A stretch of DNA of 64,000 bases from Bacteroidota bacterium (GTDB lineage Bacteria > Bacteroidota > JABWAT01), in assembly GCA_013360915.1 (NCBI GenBank), contig JABWAT010000001.1:317259-381258 (forward strand). Direction: 5' to 3'. Position 1 is the first letter of the stretch, and every line of letters begins with the position of its first letter. The notes beneath the pieces were generated by a model. It had not been told where the DNA came from. It ran no database searches and saw only the letters and a program-made list of their open reading frames with translations. This document shows positions 17,801-26,927 of the stretch, piece after piece. The translations under genes and the position numbers were made by a program.

Positions 17801-19525
17801 TTAAGCCTTCATTCTCTCCCCTTTTTCTTCATTGATGAAGATCCAGGCGGCCACTTTACCGATATGAATCTGACCGTCACCGGGTGAGAACCAGTATTGA
17901 TGGTCTCTGACAATCCGTGAACTGGTATCATGCCCGGGAACCGATTCAGCACTGCTGATGATCGCCTGTATCCGTTTTTTCCAGACTGCCATGTTTGAGG
18001 GTCTCAGATCAATCCAGCCATCCCGCGCCCACTGGTCGGTCAATGCAGGAGATAGATGATGAGAATGCGTTCCACCTGGAACCTTAATAACCGGACCTCT
18101 GAGAATAGACTTTCCATCCGGCAGTAGGATTGGGATTCCAATCGAAAGTATCCGGGCCCGGTAATCCTCATTTTCACTGACCCACTGTGTCATTTTTGCA
18201 CTCAATTCAACATCACTTGTTGAAAGTATCTGCTCAAATCCTCCCATGATACGTTTCAGAATATATGTCTCATACAACAGTTTTGACAGCTTGGGGGGAC
18301 CGAGCATTTCAAAGGCCACCGAATCGACCCCATGTATGGTTTCCAGTTCTCTCAGTTTTTCGAGAGCCCGATTTCTGAGGTAACCGGCACGATAGGTCGG
18401 CCCCATGGTGGCATTATCGAGTGCATTGACAATATCGGCCCCGGTGTTTCTTCCCTTGATTTCCCAGATGATGGTACGTGAAATTTCTTCCGGAGTGATA
18501 AATTCCATTTGCCCCTCTTCGGTGAGCGCTTCGAATTCACCCAGCGAAAACATGCCGTTTTCACCGGTATCGATAAACGGGGCCTCCAGGTACCTGGGGG
18601 TTTCCTTGTCCTTCAGCACATTGAAACGGGAGGGATCTGCAAGAACCGGAGCCAGTTCACCTTCCAGCGGGAATGCCGAGCCGGGCGGACAGTCAGTCAG
18701 AAGAACCGGTTTGCCTTTCACCATGACAGGTCCGTATGCAATGCGCTTCCAGGCAATGGCGGCGGTTGGTTTCACTTCCTTGATTATCGGACCGTCGGGA
18801 GTGCGCCCCATGAGGAAAAGCAGCAGGGTATGTGCACCGGCAATGGCCGATTTCGCAAGCAGCATTCTTGATGGTTTATCCTCAGAGTGCGTATAGGGAA
18901 TGTTTAATCCCATGCCGCCTGTTCCGGAGGTTCCCACCTTTATATAGATGGATGTCCCCCCCGATTTCATTCCATTCAGCAACACCTGAACATGCCGGAT
19001 CAGCTGTGGAATGTATAAAGTCCCGATCAGATCACCGGTCCGGCTGCCGATCAGATCTGTTTGAACCGACGGGTTTGCCTGCAGTAGTTCATACAATTCT
19101 GAAGCAGCAGTGAAAATATCCTGATAGGCAACTGCAGTTGCTGTGTTGACACAATCAATGACAATGTGGGGTTGGTAGTTCTGCAGAATCTGATAAAGCC
19201 AGGATTGCTGAAGTATGTCGGGGGTAAGGGGGTCAATGACATCGCGGATGAACCGGTCTTTCCGTTCGGGATGGTTGAAAATGTCAGTGCGGGACAGGTC
19301 TTTCATTTCCTGCCGAACAAACAGATTTCCACCAACGGGCACCAGCCGCACACCGCGGGTATCCATTTCCTGGCGGAGTTCATTGATAAAGGTGATCGAT
19401 TCCTCTTCCTTGAGTGAGCTGATCACCAGTTCGGTCACCCCTTCTTCAACGAGCAGACGACAGGTCGACCGGCCAACCAGTCCTGCTCCGCCCAGAACGA
19501 GCGCACGTTTTCCCTTGATTTCCAT
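17801..19525 (-). CDS. Large NAD(P)-binding Rossmann (SDR-like) protein of unknown function
   Basis: 574 residues, about twice the size of an ordinary SDR. The N terminus has the nucleotide-binding VLGGAGLVGRS (residues 10-20). The remainder includes a VIDCVNTATAVAYQD segment, a GTSGTGGMGLNIPYTHSEDKP segment where the catalytic residues could lie, and a C-terminal domain with GGTHSHHLSP that I do not recognise. No signal peptide or membrane helix is seen, so it is probably cytoplasmic. Start at 19525 with GGAG eight bases upstream. It is likely an NAD-dependent dehydrogenase or epimerase; the substrate cannot be named. Confidence 0.72.
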   Translation of the reverse strand: MEIKGKRALVLGGAGLVGRSTCRLLVEEGVTELVISSLKEEESITFINELRQEMDTRGVRLVPVGGNLFVRQEMKDLSRTDIFNHPERKDRFIRDVIDPLTPDILQQSWLYQILQNYQPHIVIDCVNTATAVAYQDIFTAASELYELLQANPSVQTDLIGSRTGDLIGTLYIPQLIRHVQVLLNGMKSGGTSIYIKVGTSGTGGMGLNIPYTHSEDKPSRMLLAKSAIAGAHTLLLFLMGRTPDGPIIKEVKPTAAIAWKRIAYGPVMVKGKPVLLTDCPPGSAFPLEGELAPVLADPSRFNVLKDKETPRYLEAPFIDTGENGMFSLGEFEALTEEGQMEFITPEEISRTIIWEIKGRNTGADIVNALDNATMGPTYRAGYLRNRALEKLRELETIHGVDSVAFEMLGPPKLSKLLYETYILKRIMGGFEQILSTSDVELSAKMTQWVSENEDYRARILSIGIPILLPDGKSILRGPVIKVPGGTHSHHLSPALTDQWARDGWIDLRPSNMAVWKKRIQAIISSAESVPGHDTSSRIVRDHQYWFSPGDGQIHIGKVAAWIFINEEKGERMKA

Positions 19526-19889
19526 ATAAACTCCATGGTTTGGTCTGATACAAATAAACCATTCCAGGCGTTCAGTTACGATTAGAGTTTAGTTAGTTTT
19601 ATGCGGGAATCCGGTCAGGAGAACCGGAAGGAATGGGGACGGTGGGTTACAATCAATCAGTGGGTGATAGAAGATGTCTCTGCTGGCGACTCCGGAAACG
19701 GTTGGGTACGACCGGTATTGATCCGGGTAACCAGAAAAGTAATCGCAATCAGACTGATCAGAATCAACACAGAAAGTGCAGTGGGTGATAAAAGTCTTTT
19801 AACCATGCGTGTGATCTTTTTTATAATGATGATGCAAAAATACCCTTTAATTAATTAACTTGCACGTGCCAATCATCACAATTATTTAA
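19526..19889. other. 364-base region between divergent genes
   Basis: The largest gap in the window. It holds the probable 49-residue membrane peptide on the minus strand, its exact TAnnTTTG-type -7 box at 19842-19835, and on the plus strand a TATAAT at 19822-19827 that lacks a good -35. An A/T-rich stretch with TTAATTAATTAA and a GCACGTGC palindrome (19861-19868 region) precedes the outer-membrane protein gene. No repeat or RNA gene is seen. Confidence 0.5.
19657..19806 (-). CDS. Probable 49-residue single-pass membrane peptide
   Basis: A minus-strand frame from the ATG at 19806 encodes MVKRLL, a hydrophobic stretch of about 16 residues (residues 11-26), then a polar Pro/Ser/Thr-rich tail. 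Basic residues before the helix fit a positive-inside membrane peptide. An exact -7 box TATTTTTG (19842-19835) lies at the right distance, with only a weak -33 (GTGCAA). An 85-residue reading on the other strand has no such features. The ribosome site is weak. The function is unknown. Confidence 0.42.
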   Translation of the reverse strand: MVKRLLSPTALSVLILISLIAITFLVTRINTGRTQPFPESPAETSSITH

Positions 19890-20636
19890 ATGCAGAACCC
19901 TATTCTGTCCCTGCTTCCCCTTTTAGGGGCAATCCTTTGCTTTGAGTCACATGCGTTCACATCCGGAGCCGATTCTACCATACGGTCAACAAAAACCCGT
20001 TACCTGATCGAACTCCCTCCTGACCGTGTGGACTCAGCCATTGCTGCCGAGACCGTCAGTGGTCGCTGGGACGGTTATAAGCGTCAGGTATCCTCACATA
20101 CCTGGGTAACAGGGGGCGTGTCTGTGGGTCAATCATCGGGAACCACAGCTTTCAGCCAGTTGGTGAGCAAGGGGGTCCGTTTCGAATGGATGGGTCCTTC
20201 GGGGACCTTTCATCTGTTTTACCACGATCTGAAAATTGCCGAAAGAAGCGAAATTCATGAACAGTTTCAGATCATTAACGGGGCAACCGGCCTGACTTTT
20301 TCTGACTATCCATTTATTTATTTTACTCGGTTGGGGGGTGGTTTATTGGGGTATCGTGCTCACAATAAATACAATCAGTTCCCCAATCTCGTTCTGGAAG
20401 CCGGTTCCTGGTATTTTCTGGATTCACCCATGGCCAGCGGTCTGTTTATAACGGTACGGCAATTGGTGACCGAGCCGTTTTATTATCTGGAAGCAAATAC
20501 AGGATATCACCTGTACCTCGGGAATCAGGTGGCCTGCAGTTTTGTTCTGGCCTATGGAAAGTTCGATCAGCATCATGTGCTGTCGGTTGGAACCCTGATC
20601 GGCTTTTATCTTCCCGATTTTTCTCTTCAATGGTAA
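19890..20636 (+). CDS. Secreted or outer-membrane protein of unknown function
   Basis: 248 residues. The N terminus resembles a signal peptide (hydrophobic LSLLPLLGAILCF, probable cleavage after SHA near residue 22). The mature part is rich in alternating aromatic and hydrophobic residues (FHLFYHDLKIAE, WYFLDS, SFVLAYGKF) and ends in FSLQW, an aromatic C terminus typical of beta-barrels. It is therefore probably a small outer-membrane barrel of about ten strands. I do not recognise a family. No Shine-Dalgarno precedes the ATG, which is common in this phylum. The next gene starts seven bases later. Confidence 0.68.
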   Translation: MQNPILSLLPLLGAILCFESHAFTSGADSTIRSTKTRYLIELPPDRVDSAIAAETVSGRWDGYKRQVSSHTWVTGGVSVGQSSGTTAFSQLVSKGVRFEWMGPSGTFHLFYHDLKIAERSEIHEQFQIINGATGLTFSDYPFIYFTRLGGGLLGYRAHNKYNQFPNLVLEAGSWYFLDSPMASGLFITVRQLVTEPFYYLEANTGYHLYLGNQVACSFVLAYGKFDQHHVLSVGTLIGFYLPDFSLQW

Positions 20637-20643
20637 CAGAATC

Positions 20644-21279
20644 ATGAACATTCTATTCTTATCCGGTGCCTATTACAAAGACCGCCGGTTGCTGGATACC
20701 GCCGGTAAATGGCTGAAACCCATCACGGGGCCCCTGCTTATTATTCCAGCCCCGGATTTTTTCTGGGGGTCAGATGGCCTTCCTTTAAAAGAAATCAGTC
20801 GGAACCCATTGCAGTTTCATGAAATTTACAACCGGTCTCTCATCGACCGGCTGGGTTCAGCCATGTTGCCTGCCATCAGTCTGATGGCTTCTGACCGTGG
20901 AATGTTGACGGTACGGGAAACCGGAGAATTTGAACTTCACCCAGAAAAAATTCGAAATCTGACCGGAAACGGGATCTCACTGGTCATTACCCCAATTATC
21001 AGACAAGGCGAACAGATCACTTCCTGCTCTCTGGTTGAATTCATCCGTAGCCTGCACCATCCGGCAGTATCCATGACCTTCCTGTCTCCTCTGATTCCTC
21101 CACCCGGCATTTCATCCGTCAGAGAGCTGATGATCTGGTCTCAGAGTGACGATCAGATCCGCCCGTCCTTCGAGTGGCTCAATCCGTGGCCGGCTGGTTT
21201 ATCAATCACACTGGCCGATGATTTTTCAATCAGACTGGCCGGTTCAGAACCGGGCCTTTTATTGTCTCTGAAGGCCTGA
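20644..21279 (+). CDS. Conserved-looking protein of unknown function
   Basis: 211 residues, probably cytoplasmic: no signal peptide or transmembrane helix. It begins MNILFLSGAYYKD, which resembles the first beta strand of an alpha/beta fold (N-terminal glycosyltransferase-like or peptidase E-like), but no nucleotide-binding or catalytic motif follows. A peptidase S51-like fold would need a nucleophile Ser in a GxSAG motif, which I do not see. It follows the putative barrel gene by seven bases and is likely co-transcribed. Codon use is like its neighbours. Confidence 0.6.
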   Translation: MNILFLSGAYYKDRRLLDTAGKWLKPITGPLLIIPAPDFFWGSDGLPLKEISRNPLQFHEIYNRSLIDRLGSAMLPAISLMASDRGMLTVRETGEFELHPEKIRNLTGNGISLVITPIIRQGEQITSCSLVEFIRSLHHPAVSMTFLSPLIPPPGISSVRELMIWSQSDDQIRPSFEWLNPWPAGLSITLADDFSIRLAGSEPGLLLSLKA

Positions 21280-21319
21280 AATCACCCTGATATGAGGCAA
21301 TTGCTGTTTTCTGACAGAC

Positions 21320-21348
21320 TTGACATGCACTCTATATCTTCGTAATAT
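21320..21348 (+). promoter_or_regulatory. Promoter of the histone H1-like gene
   Basis: TTGACA (21320-21325), 17-base spacer, TAATAT (21343-21348). This is close to the classical sigma-70 form and has the same 23-base offset as the other promoters here. Confidence 0.65.
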
Positions 21349-21405
21349 GCATAATCTTTGCAATCACAAACACTCACTTAAAACTAAATCACACAGGAGT
21401 AACCA

Positions 21406-21591
21406 ATGGCAAAAAACCGCTATTCTGATCTGAGCAATCTCTTGGAAGGGGCCCAGAAAGATTTTGCTGCTTTCTATGAAAAAGGTAACAAGGCAGCCGG
21501 TACCCGGGTACGTAAAGCCATGAATGACTTGAAAGCGCTGGCTTCAGATATTCGCAAAGAAGTTCAGGATCTCAAAAACAAAGAAGCCTGA
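21406..21591 (+). CDS. Histone H1-like DNA-binding protein (Bacteroidota type)
   Basis: 61 residues. The core FYEKGNKAAGTRVRKAM followed by a Lys-rich helix is the pattern of the small H1-like nucleoid proteins of Bacteroidota, so the call is strong despite the size. The protein is helical and basic in its C-terminal half and should bind DNA non-specifically in the nucleoid. A canonical AGGAG precedes the ATG, and a strong promoter and a strong terminator bracket the gene, so it is monocistronic and probably abundant. It is one of the best taxonomic markers in the window. Confidence 0.93.
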   Translation: MAKNRYSDLSNLLEGAQKDFAAFYEKGNKAAGTRVRKAMNDLKALASDIRKEVQDLKNKEA

Positions 21592-21617
21592 TCTGATTGA
21601 TTTTTCAGACAATTAGT

Positions 21618-21656
21618 AAAAGGTCCTGGTCTCCCCGCCAGGACCTTTTCTTTTTC
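21618..21656 (+). terminator. Terminator of the H1-like gene
   Basis: A perfect 12-bp stem AAAAGGTCCTGG/CCAGGACCTTTT (21618-21629 with 21638-21649) followed by CTTTTTC. Confidence 0.93.
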
Positions 21657-21658
21657 TA

Positions 21659-21689
21659 TTGACACTACAGATCAACTTTTCTATCTTTG
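21659..21689 (+). promoter_or_regulatory. tRNA-Gln/prs promoter
   Basis: TTGACA (21659-21664), 17-base spacer, TATCTTTG (21682-21689). An exact TTG-N20-TAnnTTTG match, 15 bases before the tRNA. No other promoter is seen before prs. Confidence 0.8.
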
Positions 21690-21704
21690 TCGCTCTCAAA
21701 ATAC

Positions 21705-21776
21705 TGGGGCGTCGCCAAGCGGTAAGGCATCGGCCTTTGGAGCCGACATTCGTAGGTTCGAATCCTGCCGCCCCAG
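21705..21776 (+). tRNA. tRNA-Gln (anticodon TTG)
   Basis: A full cloverleaf: acceptor TGGGGCG/CGCCCCA, D stem GCC/GGC, anticodon stem TCGGC/GCCGA with loop CTTTGGA (anticodon TTG), T stem GTAGG/CCTGC with loop TTCGAAT, discriminator G. 72 bases; CCA is not encoded. prs starts 39 bases later. Confidence 0.97.
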
Positions 21777-21814
21777 CAACCTGTTTACCGGCTGCAACCT
21801 AGAGACTGACCTTC

Positions 21815-22747
21815 ATGAATCATCGTAAAATCAAGATTTTCAGCGGTCGGTCGAACCGGCAATTTGCTGAGAGTGTAGCCGCACATCTTGGTTTTCCACT
21901 GGGTAATGCAGATGTCAGAAACTTTTCTGACGGAGAAATATCCGGTCAATACCTGGAAAGTATCCGTGGGTGCGATGTTTTTGTCATCCAATCCACGTAC
22001 CCGCCTGCCGATCATATCATGGAACTGCTTATCCTGATTGATGCTGCGAAGCGGGCATCTGCAAACCGTGTGACAGCAGTCCTTCCCTACTTTGGGTACG
22101 CACGCCAGGACCGGAAGGATCAACCCCGTATTTCAATTGCTGCCAAACTGGTGGCAAACCTGCTTTCAACGGCTGGCGCAGATCGCGTGGTGACCATGGA
22201 TCTGCATGCTCCGCAGATTCAGGGTTTCTTTGATATTCCGTTTGATCACCTTTACAGTTCGGCTGTCTTCATTCCCTATTTCAGGCAGAAGAAAATACCG
22301 AATCTGATTGTGGCCAGTCCCGATGTGGGAGGAATTAAACTGGCGAGATCCTTTGCCAAGAAGCTTGAGGCCGATCTCGTTGTGGTGGACAAACGCCGTC
22401 CGCGGGCCAATGTTGCCGAGGTTATGAATATCATCGGGGACGTGGAAGGCAAGAATGTATTGCTGGTAGATGATCTGGTTGATACAGGCGGATCTCTGGT
22501 TAATGCCGCGGAAGCCCTCCTTTCCAAGGGGGCCTTGTCCGTTCAGGCAGCCGTTGCCCATGCAATTCTGTCTGGCAATGCAGTAGAGAAAATAGAAAAT
22601 TCGGTTTTATCTGCGTTTTATGTTACCGACAGCATTCCGCTGAAAAAACCGTCAGAAAAGATTCACGTCATGTCCGTCGCCGAGGTTTTTGCCGAAGCCA
22701 TTCACCGGATCTATACCGACGAATCAATTTCATCACTTTTTGAATAA
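21815..22747 (+). CDS. prs: Ribose-phosphate pyrophosphokinase
   Basis: 310 residues, standard length. It makes PRPP from ribose 5-phosphate and ATP for nucleotide, His and Trp synthesis. Visible motifs are the FSDGEISGQ region, YARQDRK for ATP binding, the flexible-loop KRRPRANVAEVMN and the PRPP-binding loop LLVDDLVDTGGSLV. It follows tRNA-Gln by 39 bases with no terminator, so the primary transcript is probably tRNA plus mRNA. Downstream are rplY and pth, a common bacterial order. Confidence 0.96.
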   Translation: MNHRKIKIFSGRSNRQFAESVAAHLGFPLGNADVRNFSDGEISGQYLESIRGCDVFVIQSTYPPADHIMELLILIDAAKRASANRVTAVLPYFGYARQDRKDQPRISIAAKLVANLLSTAGADRVVTMDLHAPQIQGFFDIPFDHLYSSAVFIPYFRQKKIPNLIVASPDVGGIKLARSFAKKLEADLVVVDKRRPRANVAEVMNIIGDVEGKNVLLVDDLVDTGGSLVNAAEALLSKGALSVQAAVAHAILSGNAVEKIENSVLSAFYVTDSIPLKKPSEKIHVMSVAEVFAEAIHRIYTDESISSLFE

Positions 22748-22769
22748 CAGTTAGAAAAGGAAACGTGCC

Positions 22770-23399
22770 ATGGATGTCATTAAACTCAATGGCTTGACCA
22801 GAACCGACATCAGCAAATCAGCCAACAAAAAGCTTCGGATCTCCGGACAGATTCCGGGAGTGCTCTATCATAAAGGTGATGCCAATCTTCACTTTTCTGT
22901 CAGTAACTCCGAGATGCTTCCGGTCATCCACGGTGGTCAGGCTCATGTGATTGAGCTTTCCCTCGACAGCGGAAAAAAGGTCAATGCCCTGCTCAAAGAA
23001 TTGCAATTCGACCCGGTATCGGATCGTTGCATTCACTTTGATCTGCAGATGGTGGCCGGTAATGAGAAAATTACCGTGTCCGTTCCGGTTCATACCACCG
23101 GTGTACCTGTCGGTGTGAGCAAAAATGGCGGAATGCTTCAGGTCATTCACCACCACGTCCGGGTTCGTGCAGATCAGAAACACCTTCCCGATCACATTAC
23201 ACTCGATGTATCCGGTCTGGACATCGGACAAGCCATTCATGCCGGAGAAATCAAGCTGGATGGAATTCAGGTGATGGAAGAAGCCTCAGTAGCCATCGTA
23301 TCTGTAGTCCGCAAGCGGGCAGATGATCATGTGGCCGCCCCTGAACAAAGCCTTGCTGAGCCAGAGCTGATTACCAAGGGCAAAAAAGAGGATAAATAA
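22770..23399 (+). CDS. rplY: 50S ribosomal protein L25, long CTC form
   Basis: 209 residues: an N-terminal L25 domain that binds 5S rRNA (ISGQIPGVLYHKG and LQFDPVSDRCIHFDLQ) plus the C-terminal TL5/CTC beta domain (about residues 95-185) and a charged tail. AAAAGGAAA precedes the ATG. The stop codon overlaps the pth start by one base (TAATG), implying translational coupling. Confidence 0.94.
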   Translation: MDVIKLNGLTRTDISKSANKKLRISGQIPGVLYHKGDANLHFSVSNSEMLPVIHGGQAHVIELSLDSGKKVNALLKELQFDPVSDRCIHFDLQMVAGNEKITVSVPVHTTGVPVGVSKNGGMLQVIHHHVRVRADQKHLPDHITLDVSGLDIGQAIHAGEIKLDGIQVMEEASVAIVSVVRKRADDHVAAPEQSLAEPELITKGKKEDK

Positions 23400-23965
23400 T
23401 GGACTTCCTGATTGCCGGGCTTGGCAATCCGGGAGACACCTATCTGAAAACCCGGCATAACGCCGGGTTTATGGTTATTGACCAGGTGGCTTCGCGGTTT
23501 CCGGTGGCTGTCTGGTCTTCTCAGTTTCAGAGTCTGACTCTGAAAATCAGGGTTCACGACCGGACTGTGATCCTGATGAAACCCCTGACCTACATGAATC
23601 GGAGTGGTCAGGCCATCCGGGCTGTCAGTGATTACTTTAAAATTCCTGCAGACCGGCTCGTGGTGGTAACCGATGATATCAATCTCCCTGTTGGCTCGGT
23701 CAGAATACGGTCATCGGGCAGTGCCGGCGGACACAATGGTCTGTCTGATATCATCAGTCACCTTGGTACCGATTCATTCACCCGGATCCGGTTGGGTGTC
23801 GGAAATCAGTTTGAACCAGGCAGGCAGGCAGACTATGTACTGTCCCCCTTCCCCAAACACGAATGGGCAGACGTTCAGACGATGATTGAAAAGGCCGCTG
23901 ATGCCATCCCGTTTCTGGTGGCAAATGGTGTCACGGCGACCATGAATTTTTTCAATAAAAAGTAA
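23399..23965 (+). CDS. pth: Peptidyl-tRNA hydrolase
   Basis: 188 residues, normal length. It releases peptides from stalled peptidyl-tRNA. The catalytic His is in [11 protein letters not shown], the Asn in PLTYMNRSG, the Asp in [11 protein letters not shown], and the GGHNGLSDI motif is intact. It is coupled to rplY by a one-base overlap and followed after 20 bases by hppA. Confidence 0.96.
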   Translation: MDFLIAGLGNPGDTYLKTRHNAGFMVIDQVASRFPVAVWSSQFQSLTLKIRVHDRTVILMKPLTYMNRSGQAIRAVSDYFKIPADRLVVVTDDINLPVGSVRIRSSGSAGGHNGLSDIISHLGTDSFTRIRLGVGNQFEPGRQADYVLSPFPKHEWADVQTMIEKAADAIPFLVANGVTATMNFFNKK

Positions 23966-23985
23966 ATAAGGAGAGAAGACCTTTT

Positions 23986-26154
23986 ATGCCAACGATCATG
24001 ATTGATCCCTTGTACCTTACCCTGATTTTCGGGGGTGGTACCCTGGCGCTTCTGTTTGCATGGTACAAATCCAGATGGATTGCCAGACAGGATGCCGGAA
24101 CGGAAAGAATGAAGGAAATTGCACAGGCAATTTCTGAAGGAGCCATGGCGTTTCTGGGTCGTGAGTACCGTGTTCTTGCAATTTTCGTGGTTGTGGTAGC
24201 TGCCCTGCTGGCATTTGCAAACTGGGGTAAGTCTGATTCCAGCGCGCTGGTTGCTCTGTCCTTTGCAATTGGTGCCTTTACTTCGGCACTGGCCGGATAC
24301 TTCGGTATGAAAGTGGCCACCAAAGCCAATGTCCGGACGACCAACGCAGCACGTGATGGCCTCTCCAAGGCGCTTCTGGTTGCTTTCTCGGGCGGATCTG
24401 TCATGGGAATGAGCGTGGTTGGGCTTGGTATCCTGGGCCTGGGAGCACTTTTTGTCGTCTACTCAACCATTTTTGGAATCACTACCATTAACCCGGCTGA
24501 ACTCACTGCCGAAACCAGTCATCACTGGCATGAGCAGGTCGTGCGGTTGCTTAATACCCTTTCCGGATTTTCCCTTGGTGCATCATCCATTGCCCTTTTC
24601 GCCCGTGTAGGCGGTGGAATTTACACCAAAGCAGCCGATGTGGGCGCCGACCTGGTCGGAAAAGTTGAAGCAGGTATTCCCGAAGATGATCCCCGCAATC
24701 CGGCCGTTATTGCAGACAACGTGGGCGATAACGTCGGCGACGTGGCAGGGATGGGTGCTGACTTATTTGAATCCTATATCGGTGCCATCATTGGTACCAT
24801 GGTGATCGGTGCAGCCATTGTGGCAGCCTCTCCCGAGTACAATGGTCTTGCTCCTATCCTTCTTCCGCTGGTATTAGGTGGTGTGGGTATTCTTGCCTCT
24901 ATTGCCGGAACCTTTTTCGTTCGTGTTAAAGAAGGCGGCAATCCTCAGATAGCCCTTAACATTGGAACCTTCGGTGCCGGCGCAGTCATGCTGATCGGAA
25001 CTTATTTTATTACAGACATGATGTGGCCGACTGCACCACTTATCGATACCATGTCCGGTATTCAGGTTAATTCTATGGGGATATTCCTTTCCACCATTTT
25101 CGGTCTGGCTATTGGTATTGCAGTTGGTCTGGTGACCGAATACTATTGTGCCACCGGAAAAGGTCCGGTAAACAGCATTGTTGAACAATCCGTTACCGGT
25201 CCGGCCACCAATATCATCGCAGGCCTGGCGGTCGGCATGCAATCGGCCACCATTCCCGTTTTCCTGATCGCAGCCGGAATTGTCGGTGCGTATAACCTCG
25301 CCGGTCTGTATGGTGTGGCCATTGCTGCTTTTGGTATGCTCTCCACCACCGGAATCCAGCTCGCCGTTGATGCCTACGGTCCGATCTCTGATAATGCAGG
25401 TGGAATCGCTGAAATGGCCGGTCTTGAAAAATCGGTCCGTGAAAAAACCGATAAACTGGATGCAGTCGGAAATACCACAGCTGCAATCGGTAAGGGATTT
25501 GCCATTGCTTCTGCCGCCCTGACCGCTCTGGCTCTCTTTGTGGCTTATATGACCGCCGCTAAAATTGATATTAAAGCAGGAATCAATCTGGCCGATCCCC
25601 GTATTGTTGCGGGACTTTTCATCGGTTCAGTTCTTCCCTACCTGTTCTCTTCAATGGCCATGCAGGCCGTTGGTCGTGCCGCCATGGACATGATCAAGGA
25701 AGTCCGTCGTCAGTTCCGTGAAATCCCCGGTCTGCTCGAAGGTAAGGAAGGGGTAAAAGCTGAATATGCCAAGTGTGTGGATATTTCGACCCAGGCAGCC
25801 ATCCGCCAGATGATTCTTCCTGGGCTGCTGGCCATCCTTGCTCCGTTGGCCTTTGGTCTATTATTGGGTAAAGAGGCCCTTGCAGGACTGCTGGCCGGTG
25901 TGACCGTCAGCGGAGTCTGTCTTGCCATTTTCATGTCCAATGCCGGTGGTGCATGGGACAATGCCAAGAAATCATTTGAAGGTGGTTTCAGGTTGGCCAA
26001 TGGTGAAATGGTGAAAAAAGGTTCTGATGCTCACAAGGCAGCTGTAATTGGTGATACCGTCGGCGATCCTTTCAAGGATACGGCTGGTCCTTCACTGAAC
26101 ATCCTCATCAAACTGATGTCGGTGGTTGCCCTGGTTATTGCACCCTTATTATAA
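23986..26154 (+). CDS. hppA: Membrane-bound ion-pumping pyrophosphatase, probably K+-dependent
   Basis: 722 residues with about 16 membrane helices. It hydrolyses PPi and pumps H+ or Na+ out of the cytoplasm. PPi/Mg sites are present: [18 protein letters not shown], the DNVGDNVGD acidic motif and the [11 protein letters not shown] motif near the C terminus. The discriminating residue after GNTT is Ala ([10 protein letters not shown], near residue 495), which in this family marks the K+-requiring class; K+-independent enzymes have Lys there. Na+ versus H+ specificity is not decided here. Start at 23986, with AAGGAGAGAAG upstream. Confidence 0.95.
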   Translation: MPTIMIDPLYLTLIFGGGTLALLFAWYKSRWIARQDAGTERMKEIAQAISEGAMAFLGREYRVLAIFVVVVAALLAFANWGKSDSSALVALSFAIGAFTSALAGYFGMKVATKANVRTTNAARDGLSKALLVAFSGGSVMGMSVVGLGILGLGALFVVYSTIFGITTINPAELTAETSHHWHEQVVRLLNTLSGFSLGASSIALFARVGGGIYTKAADVGADLVGKVEAGIPEDDPRNPAVIADNVGDNVGDVAGMGADLFESYIGAIIGTMVIGAAIVAASPEYNGLAPILLPLVLGGVGILASIAGTFFVRVKEGGNPQIALNIGTFGAGAVMLIGTYFITDMMWPTAPLIDTMSGIQVNSMGIFLSTIFGLAIGIAVGLVTEYYCATGKGPVNSIVEQSVTGPATNIIAGLAVGMQSATIPVFLIAAGIVGAYNLAGLYGVAIAAFGMLSTTGIQLAVDAYGPISDNAGGIAEMAGLEKSVREKTDKLDAVGNTTAAIGKGFAIASAALTALALFVAYMTAAKIDIKAGINLADPRIVAGLFIGSVLPYLFSSMAMQAVGRAAMDMIKEVRRQFREIPGLLEGKEGVKAEYAKCVDISTQAAIRQMILPGLLAILAPLAFGLLLGKEALAGLLAGVTVSGVCLAIFMSNAGGAWDNAKKSFEGGFRLANGEMVKKGSDAHKAAVIGDTVGDPFKDTAGPSLNILIKLMSVVALVIAPLL

Positions 26155-26270
26155 GAAAAAAGCCGGATCCGGTGCCGGATGGCTGCCGGGTCTGGTTCAG
26201 TTAAATCAACCAGCCATCCAATCACCTGCTTTCAGCATACAGCTGAAGGCCCTAAGGTCCAAAGGTAAAT

Positions 26271-26660
26271 ATGGAAGCGACAACCAACCATTACGAGACG
26301 ACCTACATCATCAATGCTGCGATTGAAGAGCAGACCATCGAAGAAACGGTGGTAAAATTTGATGAGTTCATTAAGGAACACGGCGGTCAGTTAGTAAAAA
26401 CTGACCGGATCGGCCGTAAACGTCTCGCCTATCCGATCCAGAAAAAGCACAGCGGCTATTATGTCACTGTTGAATATCATGCCCTTCCGGAAAGCATTGC
26501 GCAAATCGAACGTGCTCTCCAGCTTGATGATTATGTCCTTCGGTTTCTGACCATTGTGGTTGATAAAAAGATCGCCTATCACCGCGAGCGGGAAATCAAA
26601 AAAGCTGAAGTAGAAGCATCCTATGCTGCCGAATTGGCCGAGAAAGAACGGAAAGGGTAA
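26271..26660 (+). CDS. rpsF: 30S ribosomal protein S6
   Basis: 129 residues. The usual S6 ferredoxin-like fold is visible (YETTYIINAAIEE, RKRLAYPIQKKHSGYYV, LDDYVLRFLTI), with an extra charged helical tail of about 25 residues. AAAGGT lies before the ATG. It heads the rpsF-rpsR-rplI set. The ssb gene that often sits between rpsF and rpsR is absent. Confidence 0.95.
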   Translation: MEATTNHYETTYIINAAIEEQTIEETVVKFDEFIKEHGGQLVKTDRIGRKRLAYPIQKKHSGYYVTVEYHALPESIAQIERALQLDDYVLRFLTIVVDKKIAYHREREIKKAEVEASYAAELAEKERKG

Positions 26661-26666
26661 GTTATC

Positions 26667-26903
26667 ATGGCTATCAGAACACAAACCAATATTAAACGGA
26701 TCTGCCGTTTCTGCGAAAATGGAACGATCTACATCGATTATCGCGATGAAAAGCGTCTGTACCGGTTTATTACCGAGCAGGGAAAAATTATTCCCCGCCG
26801 TATTACCGGAACCTGCGCCTATCATCAGCGGGTCCTGGTCGCAGCAATCAAACGTGCCCGTCATCTGGCGATTTTGCCATTTGTTTCAACCAATGTACGC
26901 TAA
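26667..26903 (+). CDS. rpsR: 30S ribosomal protein S18, zinc form
   Basis: 78 residues. ICRFCENG at the N terminus plus CAYHQR supplies three Cys and one His, the zinc-binding (C+) version of S18. The IKRARHLAILPFV C-terminal motif is typical. It starts six bases after rpsF. Confidence 0.95.
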   Translation: MAIRTQTNIKRICRFCENGTIYIDYRDEKRLYRFITEQGKIIPRRITGTCAYHQRVLVAAIKRARHLAILPFVSTNVR

Positions 26904-26927
26904 TACCCCACCAACAGGAGCACACCA

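Noticed and set aside
19601-19858. 85-residue plus-strand frame
   Set aside because: It is the antisense of the more plausible 49-residue membrane peptide; no domain, ribosome site or promoter.
19882-19889. TTGCAC-N17-TATTTAAA as promoter of the gene at 19890
   Set aside because: Transcription would begin inside the coding sequence.
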